From the IMG/VR virus record IMGVR_UViG_3300000268_000001, positions 1 to 37,728 of that record: DNA of 37,728 bases, one strand, 5' to 3'. The translations under genes and the position numbers were made by a program. The DNA is from a virus. Position 1 is the stretch's first letter. Every line of letters begins with the position of its first letter. Shown in pieces: positions 7,540-15,207 of the stretch. The notes under the pieces were generated by a model that saw only the letters and a program-made list of their open reading frames with translations, was not told the DNA's origin and searched no databases.

Positions 7540-8840
7540 GCTGTGATCCCCCGAAGTTCGGCGTTGCTCAAACGGCGAGGGTAATACGCAATTCTCTTGA
7601 TAGTGCCGTTAAGGTACTCTGCGTTGCCTACACGCGATCCAATAAACATTGATACCAAACTAACAGGAACAACACCAGTTGTGTCGGTCAAAACACTTGC
7701 GCCATCTTTGGAAAAAGCAAAATCATTTACTTTGTACGCGCCAACAAATTTTGAAAACAAATTAGCTGCTACGCCCGTAGCCGCAAACAAAGATGCTTGG
7801 TTGACAGAACCTGCGGCAACGGAAAAACCGGGAAAGTTAGCCGTACCGTTGTTATAAACTTGAATGCGCATATTGTTGGCAGTGGTGTTATCGCACACAT
7901 ACGCAGTTTGATACGCCACGCCATTAACGCCGCCGGGCGTAGCTGATTCACCAAACAGCGTACCCTCAGTCGCGTTAAACCAACTGCTGAAGTTCGTCCC
8001 TGTCATGCTGGCGTTATCAGCGGTGCGGGTCACTTGGCTTGCCACTGTGGGGATGTAGCTGGTAGGGAAGGCTCCAACTTCTGCTTGAGCGCCATAAACC
8101 GCCATTGAGTTTGTGACTGTTGTATCATTACCTGAAAAAAGTTGGAAATTTAATCTGGTGTTTGTTGAATTGTTTGTTGCCAACAAGCTAACTTTAAACC
8201 AACCATTTCCAGCGTTTGTGATTGTGTAAACTGCACCAGCACTAGACGACACAAAAGCGCCAGTTTCAGCATTAAACGCAATGTTTGTGGCTACCGCAGT
8301 GCCGTTTGTTAAAGCGCAACGAAGTCTAAAATTGCTTGTTCCTGATACATATTTTACATACGCGGAAATGCAGTATGTAGTTGTATTAGCTGCAATTGTA
8401 AAAAATTGAGCCGCAAGAGGATTTTGAGATGCCGCGCTAATAACCGCAGCGTTTTGTGTTCCATCTGGGCTTACAACTGCGTTAGGTGTCAATGTTGCTG
8501 TGGTTACTGACCAAGTAGGGGATTGACTTAAATCGTTGGAATACACCAACAAGTTCGTCCGCTGTTCCTCAATCAACAAGCCCAGAGGGGCAAGTGTTGT
8601 GGGGCTGTAGTCAAACCGTGGTGCGTTGATGGCAGCCGATTGGACCAACCCGTTTGAGCCAGTAAACGTGGCTGTGGTGGATCGGGTGAACGTGATGCGA
8701 GGGTCAAGAGCGTCCGCGCCAGCAAATACCAAATCCAATGAAGGCCCAAGTCGATAACTTAGGGGTGTGTTGGTCAAAGATGGGACAGTGCCCAAACCAA
8801 GGCCAACACCGTTTCGCAGCGGAACACCAAAATAACTCAT
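7536..8840 (-). CDS. Spike/fibre protein with lectin-like beta domains
   Basis: A 434-residue protein. After a 45-residue start (MSYFGVPLRNGVGLGLGTVP) comes the signature DPRITFTRSTTATFTGSNG, an asparagine- and aspartate-marked block ending RFDYSP and then LGLLIEEQRTNLL (about residues 46-100). This block is widespread in phage and prophage virion-surface spikes, some annotated as head spike fibre proteins. Two jelly-roll-like, Ser/Thr/Asn-rich regions follow (about 100-265 and 280-420), and the end IKRIAYYPRRLSNAELRGIT is the usual close of concanavalin-A-like domains. It probably binds surface glycans; attachment site and ligand are unknown. Confidence 0.72.
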   Translation of the reverse strand: MSYFGVPLRNGVGLGLGTVPSLTNTPLSYRLGPSLDLVFAGADALDPRITFTRSTTATFTGSNGLVQSAAINAPRFDYSPTTLAPLGLLIEEQRTNLLVYSNDLSQSPTWSVTTATLTPNAVVSPDGTQNAAVISAASQNPLAAQFFTIAANTTTYCISAYVKYVSGTSNFRLRCALTNGTAVATNIAFNAETGAFVSSSAGAVYTITNAGNGWFKVSLLATNNSTNTRLNFQLFSGNDTTVTNSMAVYGAQAEVGAFPTSYIPTVASQVTRTADNASMTGTNFSSWFNATEGTLFGESATPGGVNGVAYQTAYVCDNTTANNMRIQVYNNGTANFPGFSVAAGSVNQASLFAATGVAANLFSKFVGAYKVNDFAFSKDGASVLTDTTGVVPVSLVSMFIGSRVGNAEYLNGTIKRIAYYPRRLSNAELRGITA

Positions 8841-8858
8841 GGCGGGCTTTTTGGTAAA

Positions 8859-9161
8859 TTACTGAATGTTGATTGGCTTGGCGTACACGTTGCCGCCAGA
8901 AGATATTTGAATTGCGCTCACACGCCAAGAACCGCCCGTGCCTTGGGGCACTTTGAAGGGAATCGGCGTAAACGGAGGGATGGGTGTGGCCGTGGTGGTA
9001 GCTGTGACGCCTTCGCCAACAATGACATAGCAGGCTTGATCAGCCCAGACCACTACACCTTGTGGACCAGCGGGCCACACGCCAGTGGAGCCAGCAGTGC
9101 CCGTAAAGGCCACTGTGCGGGCGGGAAAATTAGCGTCTGCCAGGGGGTTTAAGAGTTCCAT
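8859..9161 (-). CDS. Small hypothetical virion-region protein
   Basis: A 100-residue protein (MELLNPLADANFPARTVAFT...) with few charges and a Thr/Pro-rich middle (TTTATPIPPFTPIPF, about 56-70), probably all-beta. AAAGGA precedes the ATG. It lies between the DUF5856-like gene and the lectin-like spike. Small beta proteins in this place often form capsid decorations or fibre bases, but no family is recognised and the role is unknown. Confidence 0.7.
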   Translation of the reverse strand: MELLNPLADANFPARTVAFTGTAGSTGVWPAGPQGVVVWADQACYVIVGEGVTATTTATPIPPFTPIPFKVPQGTGGSWRVSAIQISSGGNVYAKPINIQ

Positions 9162-9179
9162 TTTAAATCCTTTGCGGCA

Positions 9180-9542
9180 TTATGCCAAAAATCGCAGTTT
9201 ATACAGGGTGGACAGATACAACTCAACGATGTTGTCAATGAGCTGCTGCAACGCAGAGTCTGACTTATCGCATATATCGTAACGGCCTTTTTCAATCTCA
9301 GCAAGTTGGCCTTGCAGAAACTCAATAATGTTGGTTGTCTTCTTGGCCGCCGGAATGCCAATTGGGCCAATCAAACCATGACGGCCTTGGTAGGCTTCAG
9401 CAAATGCGTCAGCACGGTCAATGATCTCATCATAAAACGTCTGCAAAGCCACATGTTTGCTGTAGCTGCGGGTGTTCAGATGCACTGAATGGGCCACATT
9501 ACGGCCCAAAAACAGCAAGCCCATCAATTGTGCGGCGTTCAT
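9180..9542 (-). CDS. DUF5856-like helical protein
   Basis: A 120-residue all-helical protein with the pattern LMGLLFLGRNVAHSVHLNT (6-24), then SKHVALQTFYDEIIDRADAF (28-47) and EAYQGRHG. This recalls the phage DUF5856 family and looks distantly like a four-helix ferritin/Dps bundle because of the spaced His, Asp and Glu residues, though I cannot show metal binding. The ATG overlaps the portal stop by 4 bases, so it is co-translated with the portal. In known phages such genes also sit near structural genes. Function unknown. Confidence 0.6.
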   Translation of the reverse strand: MNAAQLMGLLFLGRNVAHSVHLNTRSYSKHVALQTFYDEIIDRADAFAEAYQGRHGLIGPIGIPAAKKTTNIIEFLQGQLAEIEKGRYDICDKSDSALQQLIDNIVELYLSTLYKLRFLA

Positions 9543-11743
9543 TGTGGCATCTCCATTGGCGGCATGGGCTGCGGTGCTTCAGGCATACCCTCCATGCCAA
9601 CATCCATTTGTTGCTCCGGCATCTCAGGAATCCCGTTCAATTGACCGTTGGATTCCATCGCCGCAGCGACCACACCCATTGCGATGTCCTGAATCTGCTG
9701 CTCGTTCATCCCAGCCTGTGTGGCCGAGATGCGTTGTGTCTCGGCTTGGTATGCCTTGATCTCAGCCTCGTAGTCTTTGCGGCGCTGTTCTTGCGCCTCA
9801 ATCGACTTGCCCACGTTTTGCAGCATTTGGTGCATCTGCTCCATCTCTTGACCCATAGCCTGCATCTGCATTTCGGCAGCTTGCAGGGCAGGCGACTTGT
9901 CGCTGTCTTCCATGATCTTGGGATCAATGGTTTTGGCGAATCGCTTAGACATCTCTTGAGCGCCAGGCCAGTCCATGTTCTTAACAAACAAATCACCGGC
10001 CACAGTCCACAACTGTGGGTTGCCTTGCAACAGTTGGGCCATAGCTTCCAAGGCTTCTTGGCGCTTGGTTGCGTAACCTGGGCCAGTTGTGGCCACCACA
10101 TCGTACTTGCCAACGCCAGGGTTGTAAATCTTCTCAATCACAACATCAGGGTTCTGCATGTCACGAATTTCTTTGACCGGCTCTGGCTGCTCTGGGTTGA
10201 TCTTGACCATCTTGGTTTCGCCATCTTCACCAATGATGCGGGCGATACGCTGAGTGTCGTAAATCTTAGGGATCAGGTCCACCAACTGACGCGCAACGTG
10301 GCGCACAGCACGGGTCAGGTTGTCACCATAGTGGTATGTGCCCACATCACCCTCGCGCTGGCGTGCAAGGATCGCCTTACCGGAGCGTTCGTTGGACCCC
10401 ATGCCAAGTGATGCGTTGTACTGGCCTGTGGTGGATTTGATGTCCTCAGACGCGCCAGCCTTGGCTTGCAAAAGGCCGCTGGACGCCATTGGCGGCTGTG
10501 CCCTCTGGGGTAGTGGCAACACCGCGCCTTGGCCGTCTGTAACGTCTGGATTGACCTCCAGATACGGCCAGTTCTGGGTGTTGGCCGTCTTCCATTTTTC
10601 CTCGTAGCCCTCAAACTGGCCACCATAGCCAATAAACGGGGCTTTGGGGGCCAGCGCCAGCATCTCGGCTTCTTGGGACACCCAATAGTTGTACATGCGC
10701 TGGGCATCCTTGGCGTTACGCACCAAGCCAGAAATGTAGATACGGCCATCAACCTCAAACTCGTTGCCGACCACACGGATCACAGGAATCCATTTGCCGG
10801 CCCATTCTTTTTCTTCAAGAATCTCGTAGCCGTTGATCTTGCAGTACCGCACCTTGGGGTTGATCGACTCACGGCTGCGCTTGGGTTCGCCGTAAACCAT
10901 CTTCATCTGCGCGTCTTCAGGTGTGCCAGCAAACGCTGTCTGGTTACCTGGATACAAGTTCAGTTTGGCTTTTTCGTAGTCAATGTAGTAGTAGCCCGCA
11001 ATGCGTACCGTGTCCTCATTGAGCCAGTTGCTGATTGATTGGTCGCCCACTCCAAGAGACTGGAGCGTGGAGATGGGCGCGGCATCAGGATACTGGCGCT
11101 CGTACTCTGCCTTGGTCAAGTCTTCGGTGATGAAGCACCACTTGGCATCTGCGCCCGTTGGGTCTTGAATCATCGGGTCCATGTAGACCGAGAAACTGTT
11201 ACGAACTCGGCCAATTTTGATGTCTTGATCAAAATTGTTTGGGTCGCAATACTCGGTCATCAGGGTGATGTAACCCTCGCCATAAGCGACTTGGTTCTCG
11301 CACGCAGTGTCGTAGGCCACATCGGCATCACTGATGTACTCAATGTGCCTGATCATGCCGTTGAAAATCTCAGCAACCTGCACGTCAGCGTTGTCGTCTA
11401 CAGGGATGACTTTGGCCCCAGGGCGGTTTTGGCGCATGTCGTTTGTCACTTGACGCACATGCTGGGGCAGTTTGTTGATCGTCAGGCAAGGACGGGCGTT
11501 GATTGTCTGGCCCTGCACCGCACCACGGGTGGCCAGCACGTCAGATGGCCACTGCCAATGGTTGTCGGGCGACCCTGCGTAGAACCGCAGATCATCAATC
11601 TCGTCTTCACGGCTTTCGGCATAGCAAGAAACCGCCATATCCAACCGGGCACGGGCCACAGTCAAAATATCGGAATCAGATTTCAGCGGTTTGCCACCAG
11701 CAGCTACGTTAGCCGCTGCGACTATGCCAGTTGGGTCAGCCAT
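9539..11743 (-). CDS. Portal protein, P22 gp1 type
   Basis: A 734-residue protein, matching the 725 residues of P22 gp1. Early residues contain SREDEIDDLRFYAGSPDNHW and RPCLTINKLPQHVRQVTNDMR, characteristic of P22-type portals, and the middle has SFSVYMDPMIQDPTGADAKW and SGKAILARQREGDVGTYHY. Residues about 625-690 form a long Gln/Glu-rich coiled coil equivalent to the portal barrel helix, followed by a Met/Pro/Gln-rich tail. The dodecameric portal occupies one capsid vertex and conducts DNA. TAGGAG precedes the ATG. Its first 8 bases overlap the GroES-like gene. Confidence 0.92.
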   Translation of the reverse strand: MADPTGIVAAANVAAGGKPLKSDSDILTVARARLDMAVSCYAESREDEIDDLRFYAGSPDNHWQWPSDVLATRGAVQGQTINARPCLTINKLPQHVRQVTNDMRQNRPGAKVIPVDDNADVQVAEIFNGMIRHIEYISDADVAYDTACENQVAYGEGYITLMTEYCDPNNFDQDIKIGRVRNSFSVYMDPMIQDPTGADAKWCFITEDLTKAEYERQYPDAAPISTLQSLGVGDQSISNWLNEDTVRIAGYYYIDYEKAKLNLYPGNQTAFAGTPEDAQMKMVYGEPKRSRESINPKVRYCKINGYEILEEKEWAGKWIPVIRVVGNEFEVDGRIYISGLVRNAKDAQRMYNYWVSQEAEMLALAPKAPFIGYGGQFEGYEEKWKTANTQNWPYLEVNPDVTDGQGAVLPLPQRAQPPMASSGLLQAKAGASEDIKSTTGQYNASLGMGSNERSGKAILARQREGDVGTYHYGDNLTRAVRHVARQLVDLIPKIYDTQRIARIIGEDGETKMVKINPEQPEPVKEIRDMQNPDVVIEKIYNPGVGKYDVVATTGPGYATKRQEALEAMAQLLQGNPQLWTVAGDLFVKNMDWPGAQEMSKRFAKTIDPKIMEDSDKSPALQAAEMQMQAMGQEMEQMHQMLQNVGKSIEAQEQRRKDYEAEIKAYQAETQRISATQAGMNEQQIQDIAMGVVAAAMESNGQLNGIPEMPEQQMDVGMEGMPEAPQPMPPMEMPQ

Positions 11744-11978
11744 TCAGGACTCCTAATACATGAGGTTCGCGCATCACGACATATTCTTTGCCGCCATGCG
11801 TGAATTCTTGCCCTACGCCGAAGTATAAATGATCACCGACTTTTAACTCTTTGCAATCAGGGCCAGCGGACACGACTATACCCGTTTCTTGCTTTTCAGT
11901 CGAAAGTAGCTCCAAAAACTCGTGCTTTTCGACATCCACCTCAATAATTAGGCAGTTTTGCATGGCCTTTAAAGTCAT
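11736..11978 (-). CDS. GroES-like co-chaperonin
   Basis: An 80-residue protein with the Cpn10 layout: an N-terminal strand (NCLIIEVDV), a presumed mobile-loop segment (about 18-32), GIVVSAGPDCKELKVGDHLY (33-52), then EYVVMREPHVLGVL at the end, matching the GroES pattern of a glycine-valine strand, a K-VGD turn and a final (M)xExDILxxV strand. E. coli GroES is 97 residues; this one is shorter in the roof and loop. P22-type coat proteins rely on host GroEL/ES, so a phage-encoded lid immediately upstream of the portal would fit assistance with coat folding. The loop lacks an obvious GIVL GroEL-binding motif, so partner specificity is uncertain. Confidence 0.72.
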   Translation of the reverse strand: MTLKAMQNCLIIEVDVEKHEFLELLSTEKQETGIVVSAGPDCKELKVGDHLYFGVGQEFTHGGKEYVVMREPHVLGVLNG

Positions 11979-12112
11979 TTTTTCTTCTTTTCTGCTTCAC
12001 GTTTGACTGAATAAGCAATAGCAACAGCTTGCTTGACGGGTTTGCCTGCCTTGATTTCAGCTTTGACGTTTTCTTTGAACGCAGGCTTGCTAGGTGACTT
12101 TTTCAACGGCAT
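11975..12112 (-). CDS. Small basic protein (DUF6496-like)
   Basis: A 45-residue, Lys-rich protein: MPLKKSPSKPAFKENVKAEI, then AGKPVKQAVAIAYSVKREAE and a KKKK end. This AGKPxKQAVAIAYSV pattern is a recognisable small phage family (I believe DUF6496) found next to terminase or portal genes. It is too short for most gene finders. The stop overlaps the GroES-like ATG by 4 bases. It may bind DNA through its lysines; nothing else is known. Confidence 0.75.
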   Translation of the reverse strand: MPLKKSPSKPAFKENVKAEIKAGKPVKQAVAIAYSVKREAEKKKK

Positions 12113-12113
12113 A

Positions 12114-12278
12114 TCATTTACCTTTTTTGGCAGGTTTAGCCGTTTTAGCAGACTCTTTAAAGTCTTTGGCCGTGGGCGCTGCCTTGGAGCCAGGCTTGTT
12201 CATCTTTTCGCCAGAACCTGCCTTAATGCGGGCCTGTTTGGCGTGAATATTTGCGTAAAGTCCAGGTTTGGTAGCCAT
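12114..12278 (-). CDS. Small basic hypothetical protein
   Basis: A 54-residue, Lys/Ala-rich protein with MATKPGLYANIHAKQARIKA at the start, then GSGEKMNKPG, then APTAKDFKESAKTAKPAKK. The KPGLYANIHAKxxRIKAGSGE core is conserved in many phages beside terminase genes, with no assigned activity. Its ATG shares a base with the large terminase stop (TAATG), so the two are coupled. Its neighbour is a second small basic protein, and both could be packaging- or nucleoid-associated; this is a guess from charge. Confidence 0.75.
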   Translation of the reverse strand: MATKPGLYANIHAKQARIKAGSGEKMNKPGSKAAPTAKDFKESAKTAKPAKKGK

Positions 12279-13804
12279 TATGATCCCATCCAAGATGCTG
12301 ATGAGCCTCGATCAATGCTGATCGTGCGCGTTACATTGCGAGAATTGTACTCTCGGTGAGCCACAGGAAAAGCAAACGTGACACAAATAGCATCAGCAGC
12401 ATCAGGCGATGCTAAACCACGCGCCTTCATGTCCTTTTTGCTCTCCAAAAAGATCGTGCCCTTTGAATCAGGCTTGATCATAGGCGAAATCAAGTCAGTC
12501 TTCAAGAACCTGTCCTTCGGAATGCTTGCACTCCTTAACCAGTCCTTCATCTTGCCCCACATCTCCGCCCTCTTGTTGCCATACATGATTGGGTTGGCAG
12601 ACTTATTGCCAAAGTTGACACCCTTGATCTTGTAGCGTTGCTCTTTTAGCCGGTCAACAATGCCTGCTCCAAGGCCACCCTCGTCAATCACCACCAGTGC
12701 AGGCTTGAATTCCTCAATAGCCTCAATGATGTGGCCCACCACCGTCATGGTGTCATCCCCTCGATGCCGGTCAATGCGCACAATATCCCTGCCTTGGCGC
12801 ACAGCAATCACCGTGGCATCAGCGCCAAATCGTGCAGGGTCAACTCCAATGATGATCGGCGCAGTCTGGTCCTTGTACTTCTCCCTGTTCATGGCCTCAT
12901 CCACAATGTCAGCCGGAATAAACTGGTCATCACCCTCAGACGGGAACATGCCATAAACCTCAACGTGCGCCTGGCTCGATTCAGGACCATACTCATCAAT
13001 GATGTTCTGGTACACCTGCTTGTCCGTGCCCTCGACTGTACGGGCGTCCACCACCTTGTTGCTCCAAAAGTCGCGTTTGGAGTTAAAGCATTCGTAGAAG
13101 TAACCAGTATTGCGTCGAGGGTTGGAGAAAGCCAGCCAAAGTCGATTAGGTGTGTTTTCGGTAAAGAATCCAGCGGTAACAGACCAGATTGCATCATCAA
13201 TACCACTGGCCTCATCAAAAATCACCATCACACCATCGTAGTTGTGAACCCCAGCATACGCATCAGGGTTTTCGGCTGACCACAAACGGCCCTCAACAGC
13301 CCAATAGCGCGTGCCTTTTTTCAGGTCTTTTTCTACCAAGTCAGTTAACCAGTTGGCCGGTGAAATCTTTGTCGCTGCCACTTCAAACCAGTGGCTGTTA
13401 ATACTCATCGCCAACCACTTGGTGATCTCAGCCCATGTCACCGCACGAAGCTGGGCTTCGCTGTTGGCCGAGATGATCGTTGTCGAGCCTATGCGGGTAG
13501 ACAACATCCAGATGGTCAGCCAGGACACCAGCGCAGACTTGCCAATCCCTCGGCCAGAAGACACCGCATGGCGCAATGTCTCAAAATCTATGCGGCCCTG
13601 CTGGCGCTTGATGTGTTCGGCAATTTCTCTTAGGACTTCGCGTTGCCACTTGCGCGGCCCCTTGAAGTTCGCCAGCGGGGTGTTCTCCTTGCCCCACGGG
13701 AAAGCAAACAACACAAAAGCCTCAGGGTCATCAGCCAACTGCGGCGTCCACAAGGTCGCCATCAGCTCTTGTTCGTCTTCGGGTTTGTAGATGGTGGTTT
13801 GCAT
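12278..13804 (-). CDS. Terminase large subunit
   Basis: A 508-residue packaging ATPase/nuclease. Walker A is SSGRGIGKS (82-90), Walker B VMVIFDEASG (192-201), and the RNase H-fold nuclease shows D322 in GVDPARFGADAT, D374 in VIDEGGLGAG and D468/D471 in SPDAADA. It cuts concatemers and pumps DNA through the portal. I take the ATG at 13804; an in-frame TTG at 13831 would add 9 residues, and neither has a strong ribosome site. It is separated from the small subunit by an unusual 369-bp non-coding region rather than being directly adjacent. Confidence 0.93.
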   Translation of the reverse strand: MQTTIYKPEDEQELMATLWTPQLADDPEAFVLFAFPWGKENTPLANFKGPRKWQREVLREIAEHIKRQQGRIDFETLRHAVSSGRGIGKSALVSWLTIWMLSTRIGSTTIISANSEAQLRAVTWAEITKWLAMSINSHWFEVAATKISPANWLTDLVEKDLKKGTRYWAVEGRLWSAENPDAYAGVHNYDGVMVIFDEASGIDDAIWSVTAGFFTENTPNRLWLAFSNPRRNTGYFYECFNSKRDFWSNKVVDARTVEGTDKQVYQNIIDEYGPESSQAHVEVYGMFPSEGDDQFIPADIVDEAMNREKYKDQTAPIIIGVDPARFGADATVIAVRQGRDIVRIDRHRGDDTMTVVGHIIEAIEEFKPALVVIDEGGLGAGIVDRLKEQRYKIKGVNFGNKSANPIMYGNKRAEMWGKMKDWLRSASIPKDRFLKTDLISPMIKPDSKGTIFLESKKDMKARGLASPDAADAICVTFAFPVAHREYNSRNVTRTISIDRGSSASWMGS

Positions 13805-13877
13805 TGGGGGCAATCTTAAATCAAAAAACAAAAAATTAAAAATTGTTCGCGGGGCTACCGTAACTGCGGCCCTTTCG

Positions 13878-13899
13878 CCCCGGCCCTACCCCCTCCCCC
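13878..13899 (-). other. Potential G-quadruplex motif
   Basis: The minus strand carries five Gs, A, five Gs, TA, three Gs, CC, four Gs: four G runs with loops of one to two bases, which fits the canonical G3+N1-7 rule. It lies in the transcript leader of the large terminase, about 75 bases before its ATG. It could impede a polymerase, mark an origin or affect terL translation. Confidence 0.5.
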
Positions 13900-13926
13900 T
13901 CGGCTGGCGGCGGGACGGCCAGGCGC

Positions 13927-14015
13927 TTGTCCACAGGGTTTTATGGCCACTTGTCCACAATTACTTGTGGATAACTTTGTTTGTAATGCTACGGCACTCA
14001 TAAATCTGTGGATAA
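13927..14015. other. Cluster of four DnaA-box-like sequences
   Basis: TTGTCCACA occurs at 13927-13935 and 13951-13959, and TTATCCACA, the exact E. coli consensus, occurs on the opposite strand at 13966-13974 and 14007-14015. Opposite pairs face each other, and AT-rich DNA lies on the 14015-14060 side. Four boxes in 89 bp is far denser than chance and suggests that host DnaA is recruited here. Confidence 0.65.
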
Positions 14016-14068
14016 CTTGGCATTAACTTTACATAATGGGTGTTGTACGAAGTAGACTTGCGTTTTAG

Positions 14069-14084
14069 TCAGGGTTAACCCTGA
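14069..14084. promoter_or_regulatory. 16-bp perfect palindrome
   Basis: TCAGGGTTAACCCTGA reads the same on both strands. It sits between the DnaA boxes and the small terminase. A perfect dyad of this length is typical of an operator for a dimeric regulator, and could also be a terminase or initiator site. There is no T tract, and as a hairpin it would have no loop, so a terminator role is unlikely. Confidence 0.55.
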
Positions 14085-14173
14085 TGCGTAGCTGGTTGGG
14101 CGCGTGCGCGTAATTCGCAACAATTTCCGCTGTAGTCGCACAAACCCATCTTCAATTACCCTCATCCAAGTCA

Positions 14174-14689
14174 CTAATCGCTAGATTTAGCTTCAACATC
14201 CACGACATTGCTGTCATCTTTCAGAACACGCTGCTTGGCTTCTTTCAAGGCATCCATGACGCTAATGCGTGTATCTGTCACAGCGACATCAATGCGGTCG
14301 CCGTACATTTTGGGCTTGAGTTTGGATGCAATCCATTTGCGTGCATCAACTTGCATTCGTTTGCGTTGTACCCAGGCTGAAGCCATTGGGCCTTCCAGAT
14401 GTTCTGGCATTTCCTCATCAGCCAGTTCTAGAATCTCCTCGGCTAGTCGATCTGCTCGGTCCTCAATGGCGTTCTCGTACATCGTACGGAACTCTGGACT
14501 TTTCTTGATCATCAACATGACTGCGTAGTACGAAGGCATATTGTCTGCTTTCAATGCCGTGCTGAGACTTTTACCCATCGACATTTGCTCGGTCATGATT
14601 TGCCAGCAGGGATGATCAATCCCAAACACTGTTGGCCTACCACGGCCACGTTTCTCAACCACTTCGGTGGTCGCCAAGTTCTGAGTCAC
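14174..14689 (-). CDS. Terminase small subunit
   Basis: A 171-residue DNA-recognition subunit. Residues 12-60 hold a basic helix-turn-helix-like region (KRGRGRPTVFGIDHP, then STALKADNMPSYYAVMLMIK), followed by the conserved RADRLAEEILELADE (78-92) and QRKRMQVDARKWIASKLKPK (108-127), which is the pattern of small terminases of the Sf6/phage-small-subunit type. It starts with GTG at 14689, supported by AAGGAG seven bases upstream. It selects phage DNA for packaging with the large subunit, probably at a nearby pac or cos sequence. Confidence 0.88.
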   Translation of the reverse strand: MTQNLATTEVVEKRGRGRPTVFGIDHPCWQIMTEQMSMGKSLSTALKADNMPSYYAVMLMIKKSPEFRTMYENAIEDRADRLAEEILELADEEMPEHLEGPMASAWVQRKRMQVDARKWIASKLKPKMYGDRIDVAVTDTRISVMDALKEAKQRVLKDDSNVVDVEAKSSD

Positions 14690-14835
14690 TTGTAAGCTCC
14701 TTAAAAAATGAGAAGGCTTCGATTTGGGTTTCAGCGTGTTGCGGGAGAAAGCCAGAAAATCCGCAAGTCACCATCCTCGAGCGCTGGCTTAACAGCCTTC
14801 TGAAAAATGCGGCAACTGCATGATCCCGCACACCT

Positions 14836-15174
14836 TTATGCTATCACTTCAATCTCAACCCTGTAAGTCTTAACCCCATTGGATCGCTGCCGATATTGCC
14901 AGTCCAGCAATTGGCTCCCATCATCCACGCCAAGCCAATCAGCAACCCCATCCCTGACCGCCTTAAACCCCGACTGAAGATTATCCCCATCCAAAGCCCT
15001 AGGAGCCACCCTAGTCAACACAATCGTGCAAGGCAATGGTGGAGGTGCGGCAACACTCGCCAGCGCGTTAAACGCCTTCTGGCGCTGACTCTTAACCAGT
15101 TTTGCCTTAACCGCCCAATGCAACCTCATGTTGGCCATGCTGACCACCTTCATGTCCATTTCAACTTCAATCAT
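14836..15174 (-). CDS. RusA-like Holliday junction endonuclease
   Basis: A 112-residue protein starting at the ATG at 15174 (AAGGAA upstream; an upstream in-frame extension would enter the repeat array). Residues 61-86 read LDGDNLQSGFKAVRDGVADW then LGVDDG. D62, D64 and D84/D85 line up with the catalytic aspartates D70, D72 and D91 of RusA, with nearly the same spacing, and the flanking R/K residues fit a DNA binder. RusA dimers cut four-way junctions, useful for resolving recombination intermediates before packaging. It lies between the small terminase and the repeat array. Overall sequence is divergent, so the fold is inferred from these motifs. Confidence 0.7.
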   Translation of the reverse strand: MIEVEMDMKVVSMANMRLHWAVKAKLVKSQRQKAFNALASVAAPPPLPCTIVLTRVAPRALDGDNLQSGFKAVRDGVADWLGVDDGSQLLDWQYRQRSNGVKTYRVEIEVIA

Positions 15175-15207
15175 CTCTTGTTCCTTTCCCAAATCCCGCT
15201 GCCTTGA

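Larger units (their letters stand above)
13805..14173. other. Non-coding region between terminase subunits (candidate origin or packaging site)
   Basis: This is the longest gap in the genome. From low to high coordinates it holds an AT-rich stretch before terL, a very GC-rich block with a G-quadruplex motif (13878-13899), four DnaA-box-like sequences (13927-14015), an AT-rich stretch, a 16-bp perfect palindrome (14069-14084) and an alternating GCGCGTGCGCG segment. No convincing ORF crosses it on either strand. Clustered DnaA boxes beside an AT-rich stretch are how DnaA-dependent origins are built, and terminase-flanking gaps often carry cos or pac sites; both readings are inference. Confidence 0.7.

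Noticed and set aside
9530-11803. Plus-strand ORFs of 293, 169 and 254 codons opposite the portal gene
   Set aside because: Shadows of the portal's codon pattern; no start signals and His/Leu/Val-rich non-protein-like composition.
13791-14003. 70-codon plus-strand ORF over the DnaA-box region
   Set aside because: Runs through GC-rich repeats and DnaA boxes, has no supporting start context and lies antisense to the leftward operon.
14690-14835. A 58-codon GTG-started frame and a 13-14-codon frame between RusA-like and terS genes
   Set aside because: No suitable ribosome site, spacing wrong, and the peptide resembles nothing; treated as a 146-bp non-coding gap with no clear signal.
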